Source: Branchiostoma floridae (lineage: Eukaryota; Chordata; Leptocardii; Amphioxiformes; Branchiostomatidae). Taken from it: a stretch of 64,000 bases of DNA. The notes beneath the pieces are model-generated. The model was not told where the DNA came from. It worked only from the letters and a program-made list of their open reading frames with translations, and made no database searches. Made by a program: the position numbers and the translations under genes. Positions 49,035 to 60,200 of this stretch are shown here, piece by piece; the first letter of the stretch is position 1; every line of letters begins with the position of its first letter. Where the stretch lies: the NCBI RefSeq assembly GCF_000003815.2, contig NC_049989.1:10929273-10993272 (forward strand), written 5' to 3'.

Positions 49035-52000
49035 GACAAACGCAGGGTAAAATATAACCTCCATGACATTTCATGGAGGTAAAAAGGCACCGACTGTTAC
49101 TGACGCGGCAATGGTATGGCCTTGGGACAAAATAGTTAACATTTATGACCTGCATACCGCTCGGTTCTGCTTTTGCATCTTGTAATGTTTACATACTAGT
49201 AGATAAGCACGGTACGGACCATGCTTGGGTAACGGCAAAGAAGGGAAGGGTTAATACCTTGTCTATGAGGACTCTCCTAATATATATGCAAATGACGGAG
49301 CAGGGGGGCTCAATCCTGCATGCCATGGTAGCTATAGGGTATCGAGTTTGATTACGCGATAGCAACACTTTTCCATCAGACTTCCTTTTGATTTGATTAT
49401 AACAGTTTCTTCATCATACTTAGTTACATTTATGTTATTACCTCCATGAAATGTCATGGAATGGAGGTTATATTTTCTGTTATGTGTCTCTGTCTGTGTA
49501 GATGATTACTCAAGAACGGCTGGATGGATTGGTTTCATACTTGTTGTGTTGGTGGGGTGTGATAAAAGCTCGAATCGATGAGATTTTGGGAGCCGTATCT
49601 GTCGTTATAATTGATGTAATAATATCAGAAATCACCCCTATATTTGAGATATATTGGTACAGACATCGTGCTTTATGTGTTTGTTAATGGGCTTAGCTCC
49701 AAGCAGATGGTGAGGTGACAGCTGTTAGCAGACGGGGTTGGCGCCAAGTACTCATCTTACAGTTGGTGTAGGGCTGTCAGAGGAAAGTGTGCATCTCGTT
49801 TTTGTACCGTGTGAACAGCTGATGTTATGACATATTGGTGGAAAATCAAATCACCATCTGACTAAAGTTGGCCACATCCCTTCTTCTTTCTGAGTTTCCC
49901 AACTTCCTCCCACCACACCGCTCTGAGGCACATAGTCGAACCTCAATAATGCTGACAACCTTAGACATTTTAAATGCCAAACATCAAGCTTAAGGAACAC
50001 CACGCTACCATATGCCGTCGACCTCTTAAACGCACATTACACAATTAAGTGTCACATTTTGATAATTACTAATCAGATGGACATCCTCTGTGTCATTAAA
50101 TAAATACACCACTACTTTCCCACAACATTTATATTATATAACCATTACTCTCAAATACAACCGACTATAAACATACATACCATCCACAAAAAAAGCAATA
50201 AATATTTCATGGAGGTATGAGGTCACCGAACTCTAGTTGATAATGAATTGAGGCTATTTAAATAGGTGATATCGTCTTTATTTGTTATAAATGAGATACT
50301 ATGCGTGAGACTGAATGAACTTGCATGATAGTTGGCTCCTTGCCTTGTTTTGAATGTCAAGATCCAACAGATATATGCCTGTACGTGACATCTCCTGCAC
50401 TGATAATGATCTGTTAAACAAACGGCCGTGCCATGAATATGTGTGAATCGACCGTAACTGCCACTGGATCATAGCCTGTATAAACTGCCGTGCAGCTCAC
50501 TTGTCAGGGGTTCACAAAGTAAAGTAAAAAATGCTTCATCTTGTACACTAATAACCTTATTCTGTTCAGCACACAGACAGACAGACAGACCCGAAAACGT
50601 AGCTTTTACAGCAAAGGTAAAAAAATGAACATGTTGTTTTGTTGTCATACAGCAACGGAACTTGTCGGCCTCATGTTAACGTCGCCTTCATGAAAGTTCA
50701 CAAGTGTGGGTCTTCTCTAATCTTCCACATGCTCCTCCGATTTGGATACGAGCACAACTTGACTGTTGCTCTGCCACGTCAAGTAGGCCTAGAATTTATA
50801 GGCAGCTTGGGGACAATCAAGTAAGTACATTGTATAACTTTACTTATGATATCTCAATGGTTATTTCTGATTCATGAATTTAGTCGAGAACAACCCAATG
50901 TCTTAATTATACCCACATAAATTATGGTCTCAGCAATGCTACCTTTACGTTATCAAGTGTTATTATGATAAATTGATTCGACTTAATGATTTGATGACTA
51001 AAATTATAACGAGAATAATGATACGATATTAATTATATGATATGATCTGTTAAGTAGATAATTTTGACTGGTAGAGAAGGATGCGTTGATATTTAAGGGA
51101 GGCTCTGCTTTTTCTGTATGCGACTATTATGATTTATTATCATAAGTATGATAAAGACCAAAAAATAGATGCAAAACCATAGCGTTGTTTTGATGTTATG
51201 CCAAACAGGGATGACGACTATCTGCATCCCCCTGGCGGAAAACGCTGGAACATCTTCGGTCACCACGCGTTTTACAACAGAACACGCTTTCGACAACTCA
51301 TGGCTCCAAACACAAGGTACACACAACTTTTTTCACTTACGCCAAGAAGTTTATGTCTTCTTTGCCGTTTGTCTGGGTATAAGTGGGTCTGTCGCCAGCA
51401 TAACTTGAGCTCAAATTCGATAATGGGCCTCCTAGTGGCTTTTACGGCACTGAAGTGTATTTTCAGTCGTCTACAAGAAAGTTAATAGACTTTTTCATCA
51501 ATCAGTGACTGTTATTAAAGGTAGGCAAACGTACCTCCAAATTTTATATCGGTATCCAGTCGAGTGCATCTTGCTCACTGAGTGACCTAGTTCTCACGAG
51601 AGTTGCGAGAACAACAGGCAAAGATGCAAAATACATATATTTTAATAGAACAAGTATGGCCGTGATGTCATTTAAACATTTTTTTTATGTTTCTGATCCC
51701 AAGTTTCCTTTAAAATTTGTTTCCAATTCAGGTATGTTGCGATTCTTCGAGAACCACTGCAACGGGTCCAGTCTGCTTTCAACTATTTTCGTATTGAAAA
51801 AGGCTTTCCTGGACTTGCGAAACAAACTCCCAAAGGAATTGCTCCTGTCACCACCTACCTTGACAGACCGAAATACTGGGATCCACTGTTCAAGGTTGAG
51901 CTTGTAAGTCCTAATAAGCCCTTGGCATTGATGAGGGAGCATGTTTGTGTCCGAAACTGCATGGCGCGCGATCTGGGACTTGCAGAGAGAGATTACGATA

Positions 52001-52596
52001 ACCACACCGCTGTTGAGGAGTTTGTACGGGGCATCGAAAATGATTTTAAAACAATGCTAATCTTGGAGTATCTTCCGGAATCCTTGATTCTACTGAAGCG
52101 ACGCATGTGCTGGACTCTTCGCGACATCATTTACACAACCGGGCGTCACTCAAGAAATGTGAAATATACATTCAAGGCGTCTATAACGGATAAGATGAAA
52201 AGCACGTTCTACGAGCACAACTACGCCGACGTGCTGTTGTACACTCGTTTTAACGAATCGTTTCACAGGCAGATCAGTCAGGAGAGCGCTGACTTTCAAG
52301 AAGAAGTGAATCATTTCAGGCGCGTCATCAGCGACGTCTCTAAGTACTGTCTTTCGTCGAAGACAAGAAAGGGAAACTTCGTCGTTGAGAAAAGCAGATG
52401 GAACGACGCTTTTTCCGTTGGCAGTTTGCTTTGCGTACAATTACGTGAGCATAGAACATACTGGGACAAGTTCCTTAGACTTAGGTATCGGCAGACAGGG
52501 TACAAAGATGTAGGGAAGGTAGTTGTTCACTCTAAGAAGTCACGTCGAAAACCTAAAAAATCACGAAAACGACGTACACGTCGGAAAAGGGGCTAG
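45337..52596 (+). CDS. galactose-3-O-sulfotransferase-like Golgi enzyme
   Basis: Six exons: 45337-45414, 45810-45959, 47585-47625, 50653-50820, 51209-51316 and 51732-52596 (stop TAG), giving 469 aa with consistent phases. A short N-terminus and a helix rich in L/F (about residues 8-22) form a type II signal anchor, as expected for a Golgi enzyme. FMKVHKCGSSLIF (102-114) is the 5' phosphosulfate-binding loop; the family norm is KTHKTGSST, so Thr is Cys here. RYVAILREPLQRVQSAFNYF (182-201) is the 3' phosphate loop. ILEYLPESLILLKRRMCW is the family's third conserved block. These enzymes move sulfate from PAPS to galactose O-3 on glycolipids or glycans. The C-terminus ends in a strongly basic K/R tail. 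Which of the Gal3ST types it resembles cannot be told. Confidence 0.9.
45495..45660 (+). repeat. minisatellite, ~20-25-bp units, Gal3ST intron 1
   Basis: About seven degenerate units built on GTTACATGTGTTCAAGAAAT follow one another. The translated frame repeats CVQE/CS.N patterns and is not a gene. Units are adjacent with no unique spacers, so this is not a CRISPR array. Confidence 0.75.
45998..46160 (-). pseudogene. fragment of a LINE reverse-transcriptase ORF, C-terminal end
   Basis: On the minus strand the sequence reads KRKRGRPKLTWRHMLQRDL and continues VQLGINLKE. After a one-base frameshift it resumes LAQNRPEWRLLAARC. The pattern K-R-G-R-P-x-x-T-W-R, then L-A-x-x-R-x-x-W-R, is the usual end of non-LTR retrotransposon ORF2 proteins. 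Only about 50 codons remain, with a frame break near 46065. It lies in Gal3ST intron 2, antisense to the gene. Confidence 0.65.
47971..48288. mobile_element. foldback MITE with TAAGGTGGGGTCACAC termini
   Basis: The left arm TAAGGTGGGGTCACACGTGC pairs with the right arm GTGTGAACCCACCTTTA. Pairing goes on through CGTATATATTGAAGTCCGTA against GGACTTGAATATATACGCA. A second inner palindrome (GAGTTAGCTAGGTCG against GGTCAGCTAACTC) is at 48106-48150, so most of the element can fold. The flanking text on both sides carries the phrase AAAGCCCCGGTCACAA in opposite orientations (47956-47970 and 48460-48475), suggesting insertion next to, or within, another element. Confidence 0.65.
48974..49028. repeat. 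(CA)n microsatellite
   Basis: An almost pure CA dinucleotide tract of about 50 bp with single T and A interruptions. It lies inside a repeat-rich part of Gal3ST intron 3. Next to it, AACCTCCATGACATTTCATG forms a short palindrome seen again at 49441 and 50206. Confidence 0.9.
49439..50218. mobile_element. element with TTACCTCCATGAAAT termini
   Basis: The left TTACCTCCATGAAATGTCAT and the right ATTTCATGGAGGTA are inverted. The right end of a related copy, CATTTCATGGAGGTA, sits at 49067-49081. Shared body text includes ACTCAAGAACGGCTGGATGG (near 49508) and, in the neighbour copy, TTCTTGAGTTAACTTG (near 48959). No coding capacity is seen. Confidence 0.5.
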
Positions 52597-54144
52597 CATG
52601 AAATATGCGTAAAGCCGGTATTTTACTTACTGTAACAGTAAATTGGATTTGTGTAATACCCTTGAATTTATAATGGAAATATTCAAAACGTGCAACTAGC
52701 AAGACTACAAAACGCAAAGCGCAAAAAAGTTGAAGGCTTTTTAAATCAAGGAGGTTCTTTTTGGACAAATTGAGGCCGTACATAGGGTATTGAGGTCACA
52801 TGAGCCACTCCAGACCATTGCGATTTAGTCCCGCCTATTAAAAGCTCCTCACAATTCAGCCCATGGCTGCAAAGAGAGCGTAGTCGGCCCTCCCAATATC
52901 AATAACAACCATGACGCTGAACAGTTCACAGTCAAGCTCTGAGTTTTCACATCAAAGCGTTGAGTCAAAAAGTGCTTTATTTCTCACTCGCAACAAATAC
53001 CAAAAAGAACAGACCTAAAATTTACAAACACCATCAGTTTCACAACGCAACCAAGCAAATATGGTTTTCCACTAGCTCACCACGTGATATACTTTACAAC
53101 ACTTTCATGAGGCACAAGAAACGTATTCTATAGACCTTCTAATAACAGCATGAAAACATACTCAGGTATTGATCATCAAGTTCTATCTAAAGTTGGCCAC
53201 CGTCTTCTAGGATACAACAAACTTGTTGTCCGTTACAGATACTGCATTTAGTCAGGCCAGACTGTGATTTTCAAAGCCAAGTTCAAACTTTGGATACTAC
53301 ATTTCTGGCAAAAAAGCTACAAATGAAATGTATTCTATGGAAGTACACGAAGTTAACCTACCATGGAAGTACATGTAGTTGATACACAGAGTCTGAACAT
53401 GAATCTTTCAAAAAGGCTTGATACACTTTGCAGAGATACACACAAAGTAGCTGCAATTACTACTTTCACCACTAAGTATATAGCTACATGTCTGTCCTCA
53501 AAACTACTTGACTACTTACTAGGCTTTTAATATCTGCAAGGAGCTTTTGCACAAATTTAAATCTCCTTGGTTTCTGTCATGGCTGAATCATACAATGCCG
53601 TGTATTTGTTCTGTTCTAGACTTTCACTCTCATACAAGATTTCTCTCTGTGTCTAAAGAGTCATTTTCTTTCACACCCTTTATCTTGTACATCAAAAATA
53701 TAACTCTTTTCTCCATTTCTACCTGTAAGGTATAGGAGATAGCCTTACTTATACAATCGTTGTGTACTGCCTTTTTTACGCATACTCTTCTTACACTGAA
53801 GACGGAACACAGAACTAACAACTGTATGGTGCAATCTCATTATTTTCTTGACATCATGTTACTTTTCCTCTGTTAATTCAACAACTCTTTCACAATCTCA
53901 AAATACATGATTGTGTGCACATTTAGTTCTGTATTACTTCATTACTGCAATGAAAAGTTAATATAATAGCAACACATCAACTCAACACTTTTGTCAAGTG
54001 GTCACATTTATGTACACAATGTATACTGTACAGCACAGAAGCTAGTAAACGTCTTCAATTTATACACAGAACTATAACAATACACAAAATATACATAATA
54101 TTCATGATCATAATATATTGCACAAGTCCAACACACGTAGATAT

Positions 54145-54592
54145 ACATGAGGTAGGGCTGGGTATCGGTACAGTGTACCGGTACAAAACCGGTTTTTCTT
54201 ATTGGACCGGTCCAGAAAAACCGGACCTGAAAAAATCAGGTGGACCGGATGTTGGACCGATTAGAAAATGAACATATTATTTGATCAGGCATTCACACGT
54301 TTTGGTGCTTGTAGTTGGAAGAAAATGACAAGAGTGAAGTAGAGTAGAGTTTATAGTAATTTTACCAAGGTTTACAGTCAATCGTACAGGTGCAGTTAGC
54401 GTTGTAGGATTTTAAAACGCCAGTGTAAGTCTAATACTTCACCAAACAGATTTCTTTGTAGTGAAATGCACCATTGGTATGAGTCATACTGAATCAGGTC
54501 CAGGTTCAGGTCCGGACCTGGACCTGATCCTCTGGACCTGAACCGGACCTGGACCTGAATTTTCTGTACCGGTACCCAGCCCTAACATGAGG
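54145..54592. mobile_element. hAT-like MITE copy 3 with exact 8-bp target duplication
   Basis: The element 54153-54584 starts TAGGGCTGGGTATCGGTAC and ends GTACCGGTACCCAGCCCTA. ACATGAGG lies immediately outside on both sides (54145-54152 and 54585-54592), a perfect 8-bp duplication as made by hAT transposases. The body (CGGACCTGGACCTG, TACAAAACCGG) matches the copies at 21055 and 25986 in inverse orientation. This copy looks the youngest. Confidence 0.85.
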
Positions 54593-54715
54593 TAATATGT
54601 AGAAGTAAACAATGATGCACATGTTAATGTTAACTCTGGGTGGGTCTATACAACAACATTATAGGAGGGGTACAAGTACAACAACCTACCTTGAATATGG
54701 CAATTAGTTACAAAC

Positions 54716-55668
54716 TTAACCCTATTCAGACCGGGGGGGGGCTTTTGAGGCCCGCGCCAACTTCGATATCCTATAACGCCAGAACGGCTTACGCTAGAGC
54801 CACCAAATTTGGTGAGTTTTCCTAAAATATTGTTGGTAACAATTTCACGACGTTTGACAAATTTTCCATTTTTTCGTGTTGCCATGGTAACCGTTTGTTG
54901 ACAGGCTGTTTTGCCAAAAATCACTATTTTTGGTTCTAACAATGTATTTTTCACATTTATTTGCTATATAACTGCTATTTTGTTACATAAATAAAATCTT
55001 ATATTATTTAGCATATATTTCATAATTATATATGCATAAATTATGCTAATTTGATGACGTCATCCGCCCAAAATCCAAGATGGCGGACCGTATGGCCAGA
55101 TCAAGAATAACAAGCTAATTATCCCTGAAAATTTGTAACTACCTGGTATTTTTTCATCAAAAACCATCTAAATAAATGAATAGTGTCTATTTCCATTGCC
55201 CTTTGTGATTATTTGTTGCAAAAAAAGTATTTTTCAAAATTCAAGGTGGTGGATATAATATGGCGGAGCCCAACTGGTATCTTAGATGTGCATGACGTCA
55301 TTTTATGACGTCATTTTGACGTCATTGATGTTGCTATTGGCAACGCAAGTCGTAATAAACATTATTATTCCGTTATCTGCACTTGTTGTTACATTTTTGT
55401 AGAATAACTTGAAGTTTTCTGAGAATACCCTTTTTTCATGGGTCCGGCCAATATAATCAAATCTATGACGTCATAATTACGTCATCTTACGTCAACGTAA
55501 CGTCAAACGTCAAATACTTGTCAGATATTATGTCGATATCATGTCCTAAAAATTTGGTGGCCCTACGGCACGTCGTTTCAGAGTTATAGGACTTCAAAGT
55601 GGAGGGCCTCAAAAGCCCCCCCCCCCGGTCCAGGGATGACCAAAAAAGCCCGGTCTGAATAGGGTTAA
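54716..55668. mobile_element. piggyBac-like non-autonomous element B
   Basis: TTAA borders both sides (54716-54719 and 55665-55668). The ends are CCCTATTCAGACCGGGGGG and CCCGGTCTGAATAGGG. Inside are G/C homopolymers next to GCTTTTGAGGCC and its inverse. The body is collinear in several blocks with the element at 35344-36323, although the terminal repeats differ. It holds five perfect TGACGTCA sites (55055, 55293, 55306, 55317, 55466). No transposase frame is present. Confidence 0.75.
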
Positions 55669-56088
55669 AGATAAATAACTCTTAATAAGAATGTCTGTTG
55701 TATTAAGAGGTTTCTGATGTCATGATCATATTCAACTGTCTATATAATTCAGAACTCACATTGATCAGATTATTTAGCATTTAAGAATTTACCAATCAGA
55801 AAGCTCCTTTCTCGGGGGTGCAAACAATTTCTATTGGTGGAATGACAAGTAGTTCCTACATAGACCGATCCTGATTGGTCATCACAATCAGCAGTTCAAC
55901 CAATGATAGCATGACAATTAGTGGTTTGACCAATGAGAGAGTGGCTGCATGTCAGTCAAATATCTTGCATCTTTATACTGTAACAGTTTTTTTTTTCATT
56001 TAGGGTGAGCAGTTCAGAGGGCTAAGTTAGCAGTCTATAATAATACTGCAGCTAAAGGCACACACTCAGCTGAAGCTTAAACAATACC

Positions 56089-56323
56089 TAAAGGTCATAT
56101 CTCACTGCACTTGGGGCGCCAGTGCAGCACTGCGGGGTTCAAAGATTACTCAACAAATTTCAGTGATAAAGAATTTTCTTAATATGTTTTGTGCATTTTC
56201 TTGTCTTCTAAGTCATACTTTTACATATTACGCAATATCTGAATTATAAATTAAGACAATGCCGCAGTGAAGAACCCCGCAGTGCCACACCGGTGCCCCA
56301 AGTGCAGTGAGATACCACCTTTA
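56089..56323. mobile_element. foldback MITE with CTCACTGCACTTGGGGC arms
   Basis: TAAAGGTCATATCTCACTGC and its inverse GTGAGATACCACCTTTA frame the element. Pairing continues through ACTTGGGGCGCCAGTGC and CACTGCGGGGTTC. The centre is AT-rich and unpaired. No clear target duplication beyond TA/TTA can be set. No coding content. Confidence 0.65.
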
Positions 56324-57237
56324 CAGAGCCAGGAATCCATGGGGGTACCTTTGATGCAACTCAAGCTGTAACATTGTCTTTACACCTGCTTTCTTTTATA
56401 TCTTCTGCTGGTGCCCGGGTTGTATATACAACAGTCATCTGTTATGTTACTCTGTATAAGGTCAGAGATGCAGTTTATCCATTAAAATATCAATTGTTTC
56501 CCAAAGGAGAAACTGTTACTGCAGCAAAACTTGCATTTTCTTGCAACAATTCACACCACAAACATTAACAAATAGCTCCAATGCCAAGCAACTTGCCTTT
56601 TTGTCATGGTTTAGTATCAAGTAATGACATCATCATCAATAAAAATTACCATCGTTAATACAATTTTCCAAACCACACTTTGACAATATTTGATTGCACA
56701 CAAACATTAGCATTCAATTTTCAACTGTCAATAAAGCTTCAGGCAGCAGCAACTCTGAAATACTAGAGTCCATATTTGTTAATCTCATCTTGGTCAATAC
56801 AATAGTTGAACATTGACTTAAAGCATAATACAAGTCACAGAAATGGCACAATACCAGTTTGTATTACATTATATCATTACACATCTAGTGACATTTACTC
56901 GAACGTTTTTTAGAATGAGATGATAACTTTTGTCCTCAAGAATACATGAAGTGGTTTCCATCCAGATCATAGAGATTTTCAGAACTGGATTATCATGAAA
57001 TGGTAACAATTATCATGACTGTGAACTTTTAGTTTTTCCTTGTCTCTTGCAGTTATCAAGTTTATGGCTTACGACAAAAGCAAAAGCTAAGTATACACTG
57101 TGCTATTTTTCTCATATAACATGAATACAATTCGATCATTTCTCATATGTTGGCAGTTGATCATCTATGTTTGGGTGGGTATAGGTGATGAGACTTTGGT
57201 TTCTTCAGTCTACAGACATGTGTTCTCCAATGAAGTC

Positions 57238-60200
57238 CTACTTGTTCTCAATGAGACTCTGTAGTTCAAACACCAGCTCCCGTGCCCTCTTTAGAACAGC
57301 TTTGGCATCATGTCTCTCCGCCATTTCTGCAAAAGGGAAAGAACAAAATATTAGACATCACTGCCACTTCAATAATATTTACTGTAAATGCAGAAATGTT
57401 TGCGGTGGTTTAATGTTCGCGGTTTTTGCAGTGGCTACTATCACCACGAATTTAAAACCACCGCAAATATTTATTCATAGCAGTAAAATAAGAGACTACA
57501 GTGGTGCTACCGAAAACTTAAAACCACCGCGAAAAGTCCATTTTCACGCTACCGCAAAATTAAATCCCCGCAAAATTAAATGCATTTACAGTATATTGGC
57601 AATCTTGTTTTAAGAGGAAACAGGGGCGCTGTGGTCACATGCCCTGACCATGTGTCCCCTTACCCTTGAGAGCATAAAATTCTGATTGACAAGGGATGCT
57701 ATTTGGTGACATTTGGCCCCATTGTGTTGTTGTTGAGAACAGGCAAAAATCGGATGTGCACGGATGTCATCCATAAGTCAATTTGGCCCAGCCTAGCCTT
57801 TGATGGAATTTTGACACTGGGTACAGACAAAAATTTTCCCCATTCCGTCCTCTGTGATTATCAAAAATCGTCATGTAAAGATATTGATTGAACCAAGCTG
57901 AGTCTAACAGCAAAATTTGCACCACAAAATAAAGGAAATAGCATTTCAGATGGTCTAGATTCAAAATTTACATAGGAGAGCATTCCTACAGATCCCTTGT
58001 GCCTTCAACAGGATGTCCAATCAAAATCCAGGGGACGGAAAAAAATTAGGCTGGCTTAAGAACTCTGATTTGGCTTATAAGTTTACATTGTTCTAAAACA
58101 AATCTTAAACACATACTTCAATATTATGTTACAATTCTGAAATGCTTGCAAATGCATTTTGCTTTTAAGTCTGTAAGATAACGAACGGATTTTATCATGG
58201 CTGGTTTGAATGTATTTGTAAATGTCGGCGCAATTCAGACTGCTGCTATGCCGTGCATCTGTAATAAAACTTGTCAAAAGTACCATTGAAGAACTTGATG
58301 ATATCAGTGAAGTCCATGCTGTTATCCAGGATAATGTCCCTGTAATACTCCACCAGAGCCAGCGCGATGAACAGGACGAAATGTTCCGAGGCTAGCGGAC
58401 GGGCAGTCCAGATCGTCTCCCACACCGAGAACACATCCTCGTATAACAGCTCTGTGGAAAACATTCAGAACAGGGCAATTAGAGATTTCAGACTTCACCC
58501 CTTCTGGCTCAGAATAACCAGAAACAGGGAAAAAACATACAAAAACAACAGCAACTTGGTCACAAGAATGTTCCACTTAATTTTCAAAATAATACAAGTC
58601 AATCTCTACAACTGGATAAAAAATGGACATTTACTTCACAATGTTTTGAGTGACATCCTTCACTCTTCTTCAGTGTCACTACATTCAAATTTGTTTTGTT
58701 TAATGTCTGACCTTCATAAATGTTCCACTTCATTAAATGAAGGCTAACTAAATGTTTGACCAAAGCAGTTAGTGTTTTATTGTTTTTGATTTACAACACT
58801 CAGCAGTGATAGTGATACACAGTACCTCTCTTGAAGTCCAGTAGAAACCATCTGTAGCAGAAGTAGAAATGGGTGTAGTCACCATTCTGGTGCATCAACT
58901 CAAACATCTCTGAGTCCAGAATCTGAAAAAAAAATAACAGATGTTAATGTGTATCAACTACATGTAATATGTACAATTGACGCTTACAACTACCATCAAC
59001 AATAGGCCACAGTTTTAATTTGATGATTGAGAAGGAATTTAAGTGATTAGGATTCCAATCCCTATATATCAAGTGATAGAACACAGAGAAGGATTCAAAA
59101 TACTGACTACTATGCTATGATCTGGACCCAAGAATGTAACTTAATTAAAAGTTCATCTGGTGTTGGTCATTCTAGATTAAAGAAAAACTGTAATTTCCAA
59201 CACAAAAATGAACTTTCCCATTGGCAAATTTTTGACCATCCAACAAAGGCTGGAGTTGGACAGTGAAAAATTCCAATTTTTTGTGTTGGAAATTACAGTT
59301 CAAGTTTGATCCAGAAGTTAAAGGCATGTTACTCATGAAGACTGTGAGAAATTGCTAAGTTTTGTACCTGTATGAGAGATCTCATGTTGGCAAAGTGTGT
59401 GTCCATGGCTCCACCGTGAGGGAAGTTCTGCGACATTCTCTTCATCAACTGGCAGAAACAACTGTAGGTCTTTGCCTCTGTAGGAGGAAGGTGTAATTAC
59501 TGTACACATTCAAATAATAGCTCATTTGTGCAACTTGGTTGAATCCATAGTTGTAAAGTTTATTTAAGCTTTGTTCTAATACAAAGAAAGGAACCAAATG
59601 AATGAAGCAAATCAGACATCTGAAGCTAAGGTCAATGAGTTTGACCAAAAATCAGTCTACGAGTGGTTGCAGTTTAACTCAGGTCTGGCCAGAAAACTGA
59701 CTGTAGAATAGTTAAAGTTTATGGCAATGCAACATTAAAAATAAGTCCTGGTTAGTAAATACCATGATACAAACAGGTCTTATGTCATAATTGTTTTGTA
59801 AATACAGTAGAAGCCAGTTAATTGCACAATGGATAAATGCACACTTCTGTTAACTGCACGGAATCCCCAAATCCCAAACTGGTATGGTTCAGCTGGATAA
59901 CTTTGCATTAGTGCAGCAAAATTCACCGGCAGATAGGCCGTGCAATTAGGTGGCTTCTACTGTACAATATAACAGTACTGTTATAAGCTCTTCCAAGCTG
60001 CTACATCATTCTGCAACCACCAGTGAAGCACATCAACCAACATGAATTGAAGAATGAAGCAGAAAATAAACTCACCATCATCTAGGATGACCAGTAGAGG
60101 TGCGGCCAGGTCACACATCCCTTGTACATACCCCACCTCCATGTGTTCCCACACATACCTGTCAATAAGGGAAAACCAACAAAGTACAGACAATTTTTCC

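Larger units (their letters stand above)
52597..57237. other. intergenic stretch between converging Gal3ST and SGSM genes
   Basis: The two genes converge here, so both 3' UTRs lie inside. Contents seen: the hAT-like MITE (54153-54584), a piggyBac-like element (54716-55668) and a foldback element (56089-56323). Between 55800 and 55940 CCAAT or its inverse occurs several times. No coding exon and no close canonical polyA hexamer for either gene was found. Confidence 0.5.
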
